From Paramacrobiotus metropolitanus (Eukaryota > Tardigrada > Eutardigrada > Parachela > Macrobiotidae): a stretch of 64,000 nt of DNA. The position numbers and the translations under genes were made by a program. Positions 1 to 12,925 of this stretch are shown here, in pieces; position 1 is the stretch's first letter; each line of letters begins with the position of its first letter. The DNA is taken from the NCBI RefSeq assembly GCF_019649055.1, contig NW_026570241.1, positions 496,001 to 560,000 on the forward strand, given 5' to 3'. The notes under the pieces are model-generated. The model saw only the letters and a program-made list of their open reading frames with translations. It was not told where the DNA came from and did no database searches.

Positions 1-432
1 CTGTATATACAGAGCGGAGCAAAGCGAAGCGGCGTATGTTCGTTCCCTCTATGGTAAAATCTTGGAATTATGGCTGCATAAAAAAATATCGAAAAGCGTA
101 TCGAAAAGCGATAATCTGTAAAGATAAGCGCCGCCTCGGTAGGACAGTCAGCTGCAAGCCTGCAACGCGAATTCATTTCCAGTTTTCGACAAATCGTGAT
201 TCGTGAATTCCTCGATCAGTCTTTGATTTTTCTTTTGATTTTTGATCTTTTCATTTGTAAATCTGTACTACCATCCCCAGCCCGCGTTTCCCCGGTTTTT
301 TTAACAGTGCGGAAAGTTCTTGTAGCACTCATCCGGCCTTGTAATACGACAGAACTTTGGTTACACGAATTTATCGGTTAAGCCTGACGCTGCCAGGTTG
401 TGTTATCGTGTCGCAGCGCCACCCGCCCGGCG

Positions 433-1521
433 ATGGAGACGCAAACCCCCGTGATCCCCTCCATCAGCTTGCCCCCGCCTCCCTCTCCGCCTACGACGCC
501 GGCTCGGGTCGGCGGGTGACCGGGCCACCTCTGGAGACCCTCTGGGAGGTGTCCCCCAGCAGCGCTGGGGATTGGGCCTCCTGGAATCCTCCCACGACCC
601 CGCGCGCCAACTGTACCTCGATGAATCCATCATCATCTTGTCCGACTCAGTCCCCAAGTCCACCATTATCTGGTGCTGCCCCTGCAGCGGGGAGCCCATC
701 GACATCGTCCACTTCCAAGATTTGACGCGGGAGCATGTGCCGCTGTTGCGGCATATGATCCAGCGGACGCAGTGCTTTGCGGATGAGCAGATTCGACCGA
801 AAACGCACTATCCGCTGGTACTGGGGTTCCATACGATGCCGATGTTCATCCGGCTGCATATGCACAATACATTATTACCGTGGATTTTCAGGGGCCAGGT
901 TAGTGCGATTCTTGTCGAATTGAATATTAATTTTTAGGGACTTCGCTGGCCTAATTAATTCTGCTGTTTTTTTTCTGATTTCTTAAATTTAAATATTTTA
1001 AATTTAATTTTTGTAATAATTTTTGTTAATTTATTTAATTAGTTTTGATATTTTTTGCCTTTGCTTTTTCGAATTTTCCGTTGATTTGTTGATTATGCTC
1101 CGGAACAATTTTCTGTTTGTAGTTTTTGCCAGATTAAAAATTAAAAATTATTAAAAATCGTTTTTGCCAGACGCCTCGATTAAAATTGAAAATTATGATT
1201 TATTTTACTCGTAATTTTTTCCGCATGGTTTTATTTTCTGTATTGTTTTCTAGGCACGCTGGGCCGGCGGACTATCGCTCCTTCAGCCACAGCGGGCTGT
1301 GCATGGAGCCGGAACGAGGCATCGGCACTTTATAGGCGGAAGGCCAAATCGTGGTGGACAAGGAGTCAAGGATCATGCCAAACTGGCGAAGACGGGTTTG
1401 ACCGAGCCGCTGCCGGCAACAATTTCCGGCCAATACAAGATGCCCGATCTCAAGCAGCACCTGGCCGGCAACGAGGCCGACCTGCACGCCGCCGAGACAG
1501 AGGATGCGGATGCCAGTTACG
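433..1521 (+). CDS. Aprataxin-like HIT-domain protein (multi-exon, ends uncertain)
   Basis: Aprataxin removes AMP from abortive DNA-ligation ends in the nucleus. The exon around 563-898 encodes a HIT domain that lines up with human aprataxin: RWGLGLLESSHDP matches its HWSQGLKISMQDP, then a Tyr-x-Asp-Glu strand, and finally LGFHTMPMFIRLHMH against LGYHAIPSMSHVHLH. The central catalytic His and the last His are kept; the first His of the triad is Arg. This exon ends at a GTTAGT donor (899) and joins in phase 0 to an exon at 1254-1521 that stays open and carries MPDLKQHL, resembling the aprataxin C-terminal helix (IPQLKEHL). The Cys pair of the usual C2H2 finger is not visible. The N-terminus is unclear: an ATG at 433 opens a Pro-rich stretch in another frame, so a roughly 52-55 bp intron (508 to 559/562) or a frameshift is needed. 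The GTATGT donor at 1522 suggests another exon downstream that I did not find. Confidence 0.55.
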
Positions 1522-1577
1522 GTATGTCTGCCAGTTCCAGGTCGAATAAATTATATATTTTTTTAATTCTTAGCTGA

Positions 1578-2200
1578 CTCATGAATTTTGTTATGGATAC
1601 AGTGAGCGCCGATATTGTGACAGTTAATTTAAATTGAGTTATTTAGAAATTTTAAATTAATTAGTTCAGTTTAAATTAGTTGTTGTAACAGCTTATTTTT
1701 ATTTATTACGGATTTAACTATTGGTGTAATTATGGAACGAGAAAGTGTATTTGGAATTGTCGAGAAATTCTTGGGAAATTCGTAACGGAAATTTTCAATA
1801 AAATGGCGGTTTCTCGTTTTACTGCGCTGGCTGTTAGGATTAAAAGCCGCAATCTTTCCGGCGTTCACTTGCGTACTGCAACTTGTAAGACCTACATGTA
1901 TTATGGAACTAAAACAGAATATTAACATAATAATATAGTAAAACATATAAAATTAATTGGTATAGAATAAATGAAGTATGACTGTAGGATGGAAAAGATT
2001 TAGTGAATAACTTACCGTAAAAACAATTATGCAGAATAAACAAAGTTAATGTCGAATAAATGACAATAATAATTGATGAATAAATAAATTTGACTAAATA
2101 AAATCACCTCAAAACAATTCATGTAGTGTAATTATTAAAATAAGTTAAGAATAAAAAATCATTCGTACTATTAGTAGTCGCCTGCATAGCCCGCCTGAGT
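1578..2200. other. AT-rich spacer, no gene seen
   Basis: Very AT-rich sequence with no reading frame that resembles a protein. It could be the last intron or 3' flank of the HIT-domain gene. Confidence 0.5.
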
Positions 2201-2201
2201 C

Positions 2202-2256
2202 GTGAGACGTGCAAACACCGTCAGCACGTGACGTGCTGCAGTGTGCTGCACGTCTC
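2202..2256. repeat. Inverted repeat, GTGAGACGTGCA arms
   Basis: GTGAGACGTGCA near 2202 returns as TGCACGTCTCAC near 2245, with further CACGTGACGTG and GTGCTGCAC self-complementary stretches between. This is a hairpin-forming block directly upstream of the tandem repeat at 2363. Confidence 0.6.
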
Positions 2257-2362
2257 ACGGGTCTACGAGAAATTACCATAGAGGCTGCACAGCACGTAAC
2301 GTGCAGCACTTCTCCTAATATTAGCCGCAACCATACTACCACTCCGCGGGACGGTACCCCGG

Positions 2363-2572
2363 ACGGTACCACGGCTCTGCCGTGGCACCGTAACAAGCGT
2401 GCCTATATACAGCCGGGCTTATTAGCGCCAGCACTGGTAGCGGCTGCATATATGCACACTTGTACGGTACCACGGCTCTCTCTGCCGTGGCACCGTAACA
2501 AGCGTGCCTATATACAGCCGGGCTTATTAGCGCCAGCACTGGTAGCGGCTGCATATATGCACCTTTGTACGA
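2363..2572. repeat. Two tandem copies of a ~101-bp unit headed by a hairpin
   Basis: The unit starting at 2363 (ACGGTACCACGG...) recurs at 2464 with a 4-nt CTCT insertion and few other changes up to about 2565. Each unit opens with a near-perfect hairpin: ACGGTACCACGG, a short CTCTG loop, then CCGTGGCACCGT. An open frame runs through both units, but only because they are duplicated; no protein family is recognised. Confidence 0.8.
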
Positions 2573-2599
2573 ATGGCTCTGCAGCACGCGCGAACTTGC

Positions 2600-4480
2600 T
2601 CCTCTACTGTAAAAAGTGTATTTGCATGTTAATTAGTGCCCTAGGTAGGTGCTAACCTACGTTGAAGAAGTTTCAACTGCCCGGCCGTTACGAACTTCTT
2701 GGTTTAAACTTAAAAGTATCGTATGTACTGCATTTGTATTCTAATTTCTAAGGTATTAGCATACTAATGTTGTTTACCAAGCATTGTATAATAATTATGG
2801 TCTGTCTTATGACTGTATCTGTAGGTTTGCTCTATTACTACGAGTACAGAGTACAAATCGTGTCGATAATCGAGGCGAGATTCTCCAAAATTAATTATGT
2901 TAAAAACATTTATTGAAAAATAAATGTTTTTAACATAGTACTGCTTACTTGTTTGACAGCCGGCACAAAGATCTTGTGGTCAAAGACATGAGAAGTTTAC
3001 GCATAATAATGTAAAAAATATGTCAAACGATGCGTACTGCATATAGCGATCTGGACCGAATTAAAACCTTTAGCTCACCTACAACTAACGTTTTGAAAGC
3101 AAACGCAGTGCCACGATAAGAGTTGAGTTTTTCAAAAAGCACGTTAAAAAAATTAAAGATATGATTTACGGCAGGTCGATGACAATTAAATTACGAGTAT
3201 TATTGCTAAACTGAAATGCATCATATTACGAATTAATCCAAAAATTTAATGTGTGATTTTGTTTTCCTGAAAAGATTTTTTTAAAATTCATTCTAATGTT
3301 ACTCCACCTTTATGCAAAAAACCAAATTTTTCTGAGAGATGAACCGTTAACCGGTCCCTCGTAGGTTTTTTAGGTAATAGGAGACAGTAAATAAAACATA
3401 AGGGAAGATTGTTTCTGCCAAAAATACTACTGTTACTGCGACGGGTTTGGAATTTACCATGCTTGGCTCTTTGCCTTCGCGATTTGAGCGAAATTTGCTT
3501 CCTGACATTTAATACGTTATACAACTATGGATAGACAATACCAAGTTGGATGATTAAGCTGCGGATTGATGTTTAGGTACGTGGGTAAAAAGTATAACTA
3601 ACCATAAGTAATACTTGGGTTACTGAGTAAGCAAAATATTTTCAGGTCAGTAGTAAACAACAAGTAAAAGTAGCGGTTGCAGCAGAAAAAATATAGCACT
3701 AAAGTAAGGCAAAAGTACGCGATGGTACCTAAATAGCAAAATAAGAGATTCAAAATTGAAAAATCATACAACATTTTGTTCTGTTTTAAAGTTTAGTGTT
3801 AAGAGTTTTACGAATTTAGGAGTATTAAGAATTGACCCACGTTAACTTTGTACCAGCAGTGAAAAATGTGGTTTCAGACTCTCAGTGTATTTAAAAATAT
3901 ATTAATTTTGCACTGCGAACGTGCAAAGCCAGCAAAGTGTACGAGTCACTGTAGTGGGTTGTCAGTACGGACGATCGATTACCGCCATTTCCGGCAATCG
4001 TTAAGAATAGATGATCAAACCTTGCTGTCATCGTTCGGTACAGTGACCAGAAGTTACCAAGTACTGAGAGTTGGTGACAAGGGAGCAGATGCCACTCGGT
4101 TGACACCCAGTTTTTTTTGTACCATTGTTTGTACCATTTGCTTGTGTGTACAAGATCGTGCATCCACGAAAACAAAGCGAAGGCGTTACCGTGTTTTGCG
4201 ATTACTGTAAGTAAGTATTGCTCCGTGCGTGGTTAGAAGTCAGCATAATGTTATTATTCGGGTTTTGGAACACAGAATTACACGATAATCACATAAAAAC
4301 AAGGAGACGTAGAAGCTGCACTGTTGATTTACAAGGTTTGCAGTATAACAACTGTTAAGTAATTTTTATGGTAAGCAACAAGTTTAAGCAAAAGATAAAA
4401 AGATATAATCAATACTAAAAATACAGATTCGTGACACCGGGAGATTCTCATTAATTTAAGGAATGATCCTAAATAGTTAC
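2600..4480. other. Intergenic stretch with one perfect hairpin and a transposon-end relic
   Basis: No convincing gene. It holds a perfect hairpin at 2897-2936 and a segment at about 3325-3366 that resembles the terminal repeat of the element at 37454-38703. The frames near 3288-3524 and 3866-4210 have no recognisable homology and no intron support. Confidence 0.5.
2897..2936. repeat. Perfect 18-bp inverted repeat with GAAA loop
   Basis: Arms 2897-2914 (ATGTTAAAAACATTTATT) and 2919-2936 are exactly complementary around the tetraloop GAAA. It may be the core of a small foldback element. Confidence 0.8.
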
Positions 4481-4500
4481 GCAGCCAAAACGAGGCTAGC

Positions 4501-7432
4501 CTAAACACAGCAAATCAAGCTCGCACAAGCACTGGGCTCGGCCGGAAGTGGTCGGTCAATCTTCTCTTCACAAAGAACGCAGATGAGTGTCTGCTCATTG
4601 CCAGCCTGAAGTACTTTCTGGCACTTCTTGCAGAACAGCGCATGACACTCTTGCTTGGAACATTCCAAGATGTTGGTTTTACCGCGAATATCTTTGCCAC
4701 ACCCCGCACAATTAAACTTCATTAGATCCGAGATCTTCTTCGATAAAGCCGAGGCAAAGATCCACCCATTTTCCGTATCATACCGTGCCAGCTTGGAACG
4801 CTCCACCGCTTTCTGGCGAAACTTCAGGAAATCTTTAATCTTCTTGGGTTTCTTCTTGTACAGTTTTTTGCACAAATGTTCATTACGCTCTTCGCTCCGC
4901 TCCGGATATAAATACGTCAACATGAGTTGTCGCATTCTCAGACAGTAGCCATCCAGAACTAGCAACAACATCACCGAGAGCAAAATGATTACCGGTACCA
5001 GATAGTCATGACCTTTCAGTTGGTGTAGTACCGGTGCGCATTTATCCATCTCAATACTAATGTTGTACTTATCGTTCGAGGGAAATCCTTCGAATAACTT
5101 GGGAAATAATTTATCCGCCATTAAGCCTTTGCCGCTGGGCTTCAGATCAAAGCCGTCCTGTGTGGTTATTGAGCCACCGGCTGAGGATGAATACTGCATT
5201 AAACTGATCAACCATTCCAGCGTTAAATTACACCCAAACAAGATTATGGTCAGAATGGCGTAAATCCCCGGAATCACCATTCCTGATTTGATGGCGGCGC
5301 GTTCCAGGAGCGATAAACTGAGTGAGGTGATATCCACTAAACCGCATAACTGTTTTCTGGTAAGTTTGACCTTTTTTGTTTCATCCTCGCCTTCCATTTC
5401 TTGGCGTAGTTCCGCGTACATGGATTTAACGCGTTGTGTTACGTACACATTATCGAACTTATTGGATGTTAAATACTTTCCAATGTATCGCCAACATGTG
5501 AAATACAGCAGGAGAAAAGCAAACGCCGTTATGTATTTAATCACACCGGTCGCTGTCTGGAAATCCTTTAAGCCTTTCACCATAATGTTCAACTGCCGGG
5601 TGATATTTTTCAGCCGTTCAAAATCGGTATTCAGATTGTTTAGATTTTTCCGCACACTTTTAATTCCAACGTCCTGGAATACTTCTTCCCGTATATTCTT
5701 CAACTTCCTCTCGGTGTATTGTTGGATAAAGGTCAAATTGGACAGAGAAGAAGTGAGCTGGTGTTCGATCTCCAGTCTATCACGTTCTTTACCGCTTCGA
5801 GAAGAACCGATGCGCGACGGGTCCAGGGCGTTTCCGAACATGCTGACACTTTTCCGGACCGTGTTTATGATGCCGATACGCGATAGGATAGACTGGACGT
5901 TTTTTAATCCGTGAATACTATTAGATATGGCGCCAATATGCGCATTGATGCTCTGTAGTTCTTCGCGGTATTTTTTGGCTTCCATGTTCCACTGATTGCC
6001 GGTGGCATTGACCTTTTCCAGGATACGCTCATATGGTTTGGTAGCGCGTTGAAACACCTGCGAACAAAATACATAAATCAGGTTTTTAGCGGAGCCGGTC
6101 AATTACTGTGCTGGAAAAATTAAAAAAGCAAAACAAACAAACAATAGATGGATCGTTACTAAATCATTTTTTAGACAAACCTTTTTCACTAAAATCAAAT
6201 AAACTTTGAATTACGATTACAGTTTTACCAAGCATAAAATCTCATGTACAAATTAATTGCTACTCAGTACTCTACTGGTAGAGCACAGCAGAAAAAAGCA
6301 GATTTAACAAATTTCGGCAGATTTAACAACATTTCGTAAAGCAAGGGCTGCGTTTCTGTGTATCGCTTCTGTCTCGCGGCACAAAAAGAAATTCAGACCA
6401 ATAATTCATAATTATTTTTATTGGGAAGTGCTTTTTTATTTCATAAAATAAAGATACATCACAGACCAATAATACAGAAACGAGTACAAATATGATTACT
6501 GCTGTAGCACAATTTTTCTTTCTAAATGATTGTTTTATGGCTGAAATTTATTAGGGATGTCCATCATCTGCATTTACACTGTAAACTCAATGCAGCCTTT
6601 AGTACTCTTTACCAGATCGTGACAGCCAGATAATTGAAGCAAGCGAGTAAATTATTTAAGTTAACCAATTTTGCAAACGGGTAAATTAATTATTGTTAAT
6701 CCTTTTAATTAATTATTGGTAAAATTAATTTTATAATAAATAATCCGCTCTACCGCAAAATAAATTATAATCTTTTCATTTATCAGACTCACGCTGACGA
6801 AAATTTTTTACTTCTATGATACTTTTGTTTAATAAAATACTAAATCTGTCTGCACACATACATATATTAACGAGTAAATAATATATTTGTACCTTGTCAG
6901 TTTCGTTGGTCAACAAATGTCCAGCGCACACCGTCGAATTAATAATACTGTTAGAATTCCGACTCATATTATTAATCGGCCCAGCCAGCAGCGTACTCAT
7001 CACCACAGCCAGCAATGCTGAGCGTCCATGTCGCATTCCAAGATGCGGAACAACCAAGATACATGTAATCCGAAAGCGTGGACTGACGATGGAGAGACAA
7101 ATTAAAATTCCCGATAGAGTGGAGGTCACAATAACCGCAGATAAGCGGCTGCTGTAGAAATATAGCCAGGTAAATGTTCCACATAAGGTCACGACGAAGC
7201 TGACCGCCCAAGCGATGGTAAATAATCCCGGCTTTTTGTGAATGCGGTCATGTTGAGACGATTTTGGGTTGAGCTTCTCCAAAATAGTCTCGCTTCGCTT
7301 TAGCATTTTGATGGGAATATAGTTGACCTTTTTTACCGCATAATGATGGAGATCGGAAGCATGTATAAATCGCGGTAAAAGAAAAAAATAAACATAGAAG
7401 AGATACAGTGCAACTGACCGATTATGAGCCAT
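4501..7432 (-). CDS. DC-STAMP-domain membrane protein (DCST1/2, sneaky type)
   Basis: Family members are multi-pass proteins of immune fusion cells and sperm; DCST1/2 and fly sneaky act in fertilisation. Two exons, 7432-6893 (180 codons, phase 0, donor GTACAA) and 6057-4501, give about 698 aa, close to human DCST1. Exon 1 has three or four hydrophobic segments and the N-terminal DCST signature GRSALLAVVMSTLLAGPI. Exon 2 has a long helical extracellular region, a transmembrane helix near residue 355 followed by CWRYIGKYL, two more helices (IPGIYAILTIILFGCNLT and YLVPVIILLSVMLLLVL), then a basic cytoplasmic tail. The last 60 residues form a Cys-rich zinc module (CAGC, CSKQEC, CKKC, CVLC) like the C-terminal RING-type module of DCST1. 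The start was chosen because the ATG at 7432 precedes the first hydrophobic segment. The only intron, about 835 bp (6058-6892), is AT-rich and otherwise empty. The reading frame is intact. Confidence 0.88.
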
Positions 7433-9597
7433 GCATCTTGGTTAAAAACTGCTTGTCAGAATTACAGCATATACACAGTACAAGTGCCGATCCCCGTGTG
7501 ATTCCCGTTTTTTCGGATTTTTCTCGAGGCGCTTAGTCACACGGCAGCAATGAGTATCCAGTGAAAATTCTCTGAAGATTTTGCAAAATTTTTCGGGTGT
7601 CTGTCGATGTTATGGGTACACTTTCGAGGGGTGTTCAGTGCGTGACTAAGTCATTATACAGTGGAACGAACCATGTGTTAACATGGGAATCTTAATCTGA
7701 TTAAAAATTATCGGCTCATCAAAAAGTATCGATGTGTAATCCAGGCCAAGGCTAGCTGTGATTTTTAGCGTAGATACACATGTACATGCACGAGTACAGT
7801 ACCACGTGTTCAGTTTAAATTGTATTATTGTTCTTTAATGATAGTCGTCGAAGAAACGTCTGTAATCATTCCATCGCTTAAGTACTATCCCTGCATTGTT
7901 TGTCTCAGTCGCAGATTTCACTACTTATTCGAGAATATCGAACAACCAAGAGTTTTATGATGGCCTTTAGTTCGATCATGGCGGATCTTTATGCAACCAT
8001 TTACAGTACATCTTACTACAGTAGAAATGTAGAATGCTTCTACATTTTCCAGATTTATTTCTTTATTCTGCTGAAACAGTTGACAAATGATTTTGCAGAA
8101 ACATGCACGTATCAAACAGGAGTCTGCAGGACAGATCAAATTTGTGATTATATTCCTCACAATACAGTGTTGTAGTTCTGCCTATAAGCTCACATGGCAT
8201 ATCACTATGTTGTGCAAGAATAACGAGTTACAGATATAGGCATTATATAGCGAACGACCTCTCAGTATTAATTTGTTGATAACAACGCAAAGATACTGCT
8301 TGAGGATACCGCAAATGGGTTCAGATTGATATCTGCAATAATAAGAAATAATCATTAGGAAACGGTCAGTGCATGCTGTATTTACAGACTACTCGCAGCA
8401 TACGAAATATTTAGTCTGCTTTTAGAGGCAGTGATCGATGTCGAATATCAGTTTTGGTTTTAATCTGAAATTTTTACTCATCATTCTAGCGCCGATTCCA
8501 GTAGAACCAGAAAGAGACTGATTTCTGAAGCGACCACTGTCCGTAGGTAGGGAGTGCCGCGAGCACAGCATATCGTAATTTTATATCAGTGTGCCATCAG
8601 TTATTACTCGCACTCCGTGCATCCAGAACTTCGCATTAGTGTACTACACTTCTTTTCCATCTCAAACGTTTTATTTCCACACTGCCATTTTTACTGTTGC
8701 TTTAATTGATGCACGCTGGCTTTTTAGCAGATATCGGTGTATATTAACCAAGAGACGCCCATTCAGCAGGGCTCTGGAGAAGAGTGAACAGCGCCGATTT
8801 TTAAAGGTCACAGATCCCGCAGTGCAAAATTTTAAACTACATACTCCACAATGGAACGGGTGCAGTATTCTTCGTATCCGCAATCATTTTCTCAACTGGT
8901 CAAAGGTACAGTGTCTGAGAGTATTAACGTAAGAATAATTTGTAGTATATCGTAATTATACTTTTAGGTATAACATTATTTAATTATATATGTGCATATT
9001 ATTTAACTATATAATAATGTGCAGTATGCAGTACTTAAAATTTAAAGTATTATACACTGCATCTGCTTTATCGTTATCGCGTGTATGGTATCGTATACTT
9101 ACTGGATGTATCTAATTACGGTATCGTAATTATAACAATTGTAATTACTCTAACCTCCTAAAGTGGTCATTAAGCACCATAAAAAACTACTTCTTGAAAA
9201 ACAGCATAAAAATTATAACGTGTGTCCATCTAACATTCAAGTTGACTTTGAATGCTAAATGGACATATGTTATAATTTTTAGAGTTCCTGAATCACCCTG
9301 TAATACTGTCGTGTCAAGGTTGCGCCATTGCTGCACAAAGGTTACAATTGCTTCTATTAGTTCGATGTATGATTAATTAGAAAGTAATACTTTGAATAGT
9401 CTGACTTATAAAGTTCATATAATTAACAAGTAAGGAAGCATGTTTTCAACATAACCGCTCTTCGCAGCTTATAAGATTCTGGCTTCCTTGATTGAAAGTA
9501 TCGAAGATACAGTGGTACGGAATCATACCGTCATAACACCAGATCTTCTGAGTTTACCGCCTCCTCTACCCGTAATCGGTCATCGGAGCTGCATTAT
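7433..9597. other. Intergenic stretch, no gene supported
   Basis: Contains the 5' flank of the DC-STAMP gene and a small inverted repeat at 9208-9279. The frames near 7900-8175 and 8591-8932 have no recognisable similarity, so I left them out. Confidence 0.5.
9208..9304. mobile_element. Small MITE-like inverted repeat
   Basis: AAAATTATAACGTGTGTCC (from 9209) returns as GGACATATGTTATAATTTT (ending 9279) around a short AT-rich centre, roughly 85-90% complementary. On the right it continues into GAGTTCCTGAATCACCCTGT, whose complement ACAGGGTGATTCAGG looks like a transposon terminus. The left terminus is degraded. Confidence 0.5.
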
Positions 9598-12500
9598 GAG
9601 CGATCCCGGCGATGATAACGCTTTACCGCCTCCGTTGGCCGATGGCTCTGTTAGCGGTTCTCCTAATGGATGGTCAAGCAAAAACAATATGGCAGCGATC
9701 TCCCGCTTTAATGACAAGAAGGCTATGGGTAAGTATTTTTAATTAAAACCATTGGTCAACCAACGATCACGATATACCAATTACCAAATTATGAATTAAT
9801 AAAATTGTGTTACAACTACTGTATATCAGCATTTCTCATAGGTAATACTATCGTATGTACAATACTGCGACATGCCGTTACTAATGATCGCGCGCAATAA
9901 TTTCGCGTGGCATATTGACCGTACATGTATTTAATGTTCATATAACCCAATTATGTGATAACACAAATGTTTCTACAGATAACTGAGTAGTCTTATGGTT
10001 AGGGAAATTTCATTCGTATCCACAAATAACGAGTAATCCTACAAAGTACCATAAGCTCCCGCAACACCGCATTTTAGGGGCGATCTTGCACATGTATGTA
10101 CATACATGTACATACTGCACGTATTGTACCTGTGCTATGTGAGTATATAAACAACAAAACCATACTTTTCGTTAATTCTATTAGCTATCTTGTGTCATAT
10201 ACTGATAAAAAATATTTCCGTACGCATACGGAGCGATTCAGAAAGCCCATAGAGTCCGGAATAAAATATTGCCTCATCTATTGTATGTAATGTTCATTAA
10301 ATTAGCATCTACAGAGTATTCATAAACGCAGCATCACGCTTCGCAGTGTAAGCGTTTTTACTGCATCATAAGCAACCGCCAGCCCACGTTACCGGCAAAA
10401 CGCCGGGTATTTTTTCTAGTTGGCATAAATAAACGAGATTGTAATCATGCTACCCGAGTAGTGATGCTACCGGGTGCAGATCACCAATGAAATGTGAGCA
10501 AATACGGCGGTGCCGGTTGTGCTGTTGGGCATGCGGCTTTTACCGGAGGATAACATATGAGCGACGGCTTCCTTATGTCGTCAGGGCATAGTCAAAACAT
10601 CAATTTGATTTGTGGAATATCGTTTTTTCGGCATACTTTTATGTAACACTACATATTGCAGTTTAATGCACAATCTAACGGATTTTTATGATAATCAATG
10701 AATTATTTATGCAAATAGTTGTATCCATTTTTAACTTTAAGCATAGCTCAACCTAAAACTCAATACTGTACTGGATATTGATGATCTTCATGCAATTTAC
10801 GCTTTTGAGAGTCATAGTTTTACCGTTATTTTTATCGGTTTTACCGTTTCATAGTTTTATCGTTTTACTGTTTTCTTACTTTGGACATGAGAATATTCGT
10901 AAAATGCCGGAAGGTAAAAATTCGAGGAACAGAAAACGAAGACGGCGAGCAGATTATGACGGAGTTTCGGCCGAAATGTGCAACAAATATTTGTTTGGTT
11001 ACTGTCAAGGTAAGAACTGCTTATAGGTAGATATATGAGCAGAAAATCATTGGATGGGAGCAAAGGAACCTGTATAAACAAACAGAACCGCAACGAATTA
11101 GTATGTCCGAATAAAATGCTCTTTTATAAAGGCTCTGAGTCTATGTATATGCATATTTTTTTAAATTCTTCGAGCTCCATAACGAGCATATTGTTTTAGG
11201 ACTGTATAATTAGATTGTATGGTTTAGTACATAATGATAATATACAGTATTATTCCGTACATTAATGTACGTACTTGCGACTAGTGAGTACCTGAATGAT
11301 AATAAAAATCAACTAAACAGTATCACCGCCGCGCTCTAAAGCTTACAAGTTGAAGAACAAATTCTCGTGAATCAGTATTTATGGACTCTAGCTATGCTGT
11401 ATTACATTTTGATGTTTACTGATTTTTCGTTTTTTTTACAGTGGCAGTTGAAATGGACAAAATCACCAAAAGAACAACACGCACTTCAAGTGAGGAGAAA
11501 TTTACGATTCTTTATATATTGACGGAAGTACAGTGTACAAGAATTCCATGAATGTACCGTGGTCCTTAGGGGCTCTTTACTACACTACTGTAACAAATAA
11601 GTACTCGAATAAAGAGATACATTTACTGTACTTGAATAATCGCTTCGCGTTTGCCGCAGTACGCGTATGTGGTAGATATTTAACAACACTTAATGTGAAC
11701 AAAATCTAGAACACAGTCGCCGTGAAAACATTGACATTCAAATTTTTCTCAGGTCGACAGGCAAGGAGTCCGGCATGCCTGTTACTGGATCACGTTTACT
11801 CCCATCTCCATCGACCACTGGATCATAATCGGAAATATCAACCGGAACGTCAACAAGAAGGCGCCGGTACAACCAGCAAGCCACGAAGGCACCCGACCTC
11901 ACAAGACGTCACCCGCTTCCGGTGGTGTTCATCTCCCGAATATCCGCCACCGAATCAGGGTTCACAGGGAGCAATGCAAGAAGAGCAGATGCAAATTTCC
12001 ACCATGCATTTTTCAGATGAGGGATCGCTCAATGAATGTAGTTCCTCGTCTTCATCAGCAGATTATCTTCCACCACGGAAGAAGAATAGAATACCGAGAG
12101 GTATACGTAGCGATCATGACCTTCGTGACACCGGTCTGCCAAAAAGTTACCAACCACGCCCGGCAAAATCTCCAGTCCAAAATGGTGGCAGCGTTGACGA
12201 GGAGTGGAACGAGATGGAAATGGAATCTTCGGTTTCTTTGAATGGGTCATCCCAAAGTGCACACGCCACCACTAGCCCCTCCGTGGCACTTTCAGAGAGA
12301 CTGGCGTTTTTATCGCCGGAGGATGCCGAATCCGTTGTAGACTCCGAAAACAATAATTCGCATCCGCAGGATTCGGTGCTCAGCCGTACAAGAAGCTCCC
12401 ATGTCGAAGAGTTTTTTAAAGATTGTGAAGTACGGTAAAAACTAAAAAAATTCTCGTTTGATCAGCATAGAATAACCTACAGCAATCGATTGAACAACAT

Positions 12501-12925
12501 CAGCTTTTACATAAATTTTAGTTACACTTTGATTTGTTTATTTATATTATATACTGTACTTGTTTATTATTATCATTACTTATTGATATCTAAGTTTTTA
12601 TTTTGTTCATTATCTGTAGAAAGTGTGTGTTCGCCCGAGAAGTGGTTTATATGGTGTCCAGCTGGGCTGGAAGGTGGACAGCATTGATGCCGTATGTCTG
12701 CCAATATCAGCGCAATCACAAGATTCACAACCCGACTTGCTCATCCGATACCAAAGAAACTCCACGGGAAATGTGTATATCGAACGAGTACCCGCATCCA
12801 TTGCCAAAAAACACGTTTCCGCCGTGCACAAGACCAGGATAACCAATCTCATAAATGCGGCGCACACCATATCGCCGGACGACACCGCGTACCGAATTCT
12901 TGAAAGTGACTACATTATTCTGTGA
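9598..12925 (+). CDS. Unrecognised multi-exon gene
   Basis: I do not recognise this protein. The supportable parts, in order: an exon from ATG 9598 (MSDPGDDNALPPPLADG) to a GTAAGT donor at 9729 (phase 1); an exon ending at 11009 (phase 1, GTAAGA donor) that is very basic (RNRKRRRRADY) and ends in CNKYLFGYC; a short exon at about 11442-11490 after a TTTTTTACAG acceptor; an exon from about 11753 to 12432, Ser/Pro-rich and low complexity; and a last exon 12620-12925 that ends in TGA. Joining ...KDCE (GTACGG donor at 12430) to 12620 in phase 0 keeps GLYGVQLGWKVDSIDAVCL and RILESDYIIL in frame, which looks like a folded C-terminal domain. AATAAA signals at 13058 and 13067 fit the 3' end. The acceptor of the basic exon (before 10914) is weak, so that exon may instead start a separate transcript at ATG 10904. 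Confidence 0.5.
10090..10109. repeat. 20-bp perfect palindrome
   Basis: ACATGTATGTACATACATGT is its own reverse complement. It lies in the first intron of the 9.6-kb gene. Confidence 0.7.

Noticed and set aside
403-705. Arg-rich minus-strand frame
   Set aside because: Shadow of the GC-rich HIT-domain exon.
2209-2655. 148-codon frame through the hairpin repeat
   Set aside because: Long only because the repeat unit is duplicated in frame.
5288-5914. 208-codon plus-strand open frame
   Set aside because: Exactly antisense to the DC-STAMP exon; no independent signs of coding.
6240-6300. Possible tRNA (CTACTGGTAGAGCAC looked like part of a D-arm)
   Set aside because: No acceptor stem, anticodon arm or GTTCRANNC box at the right spacing.
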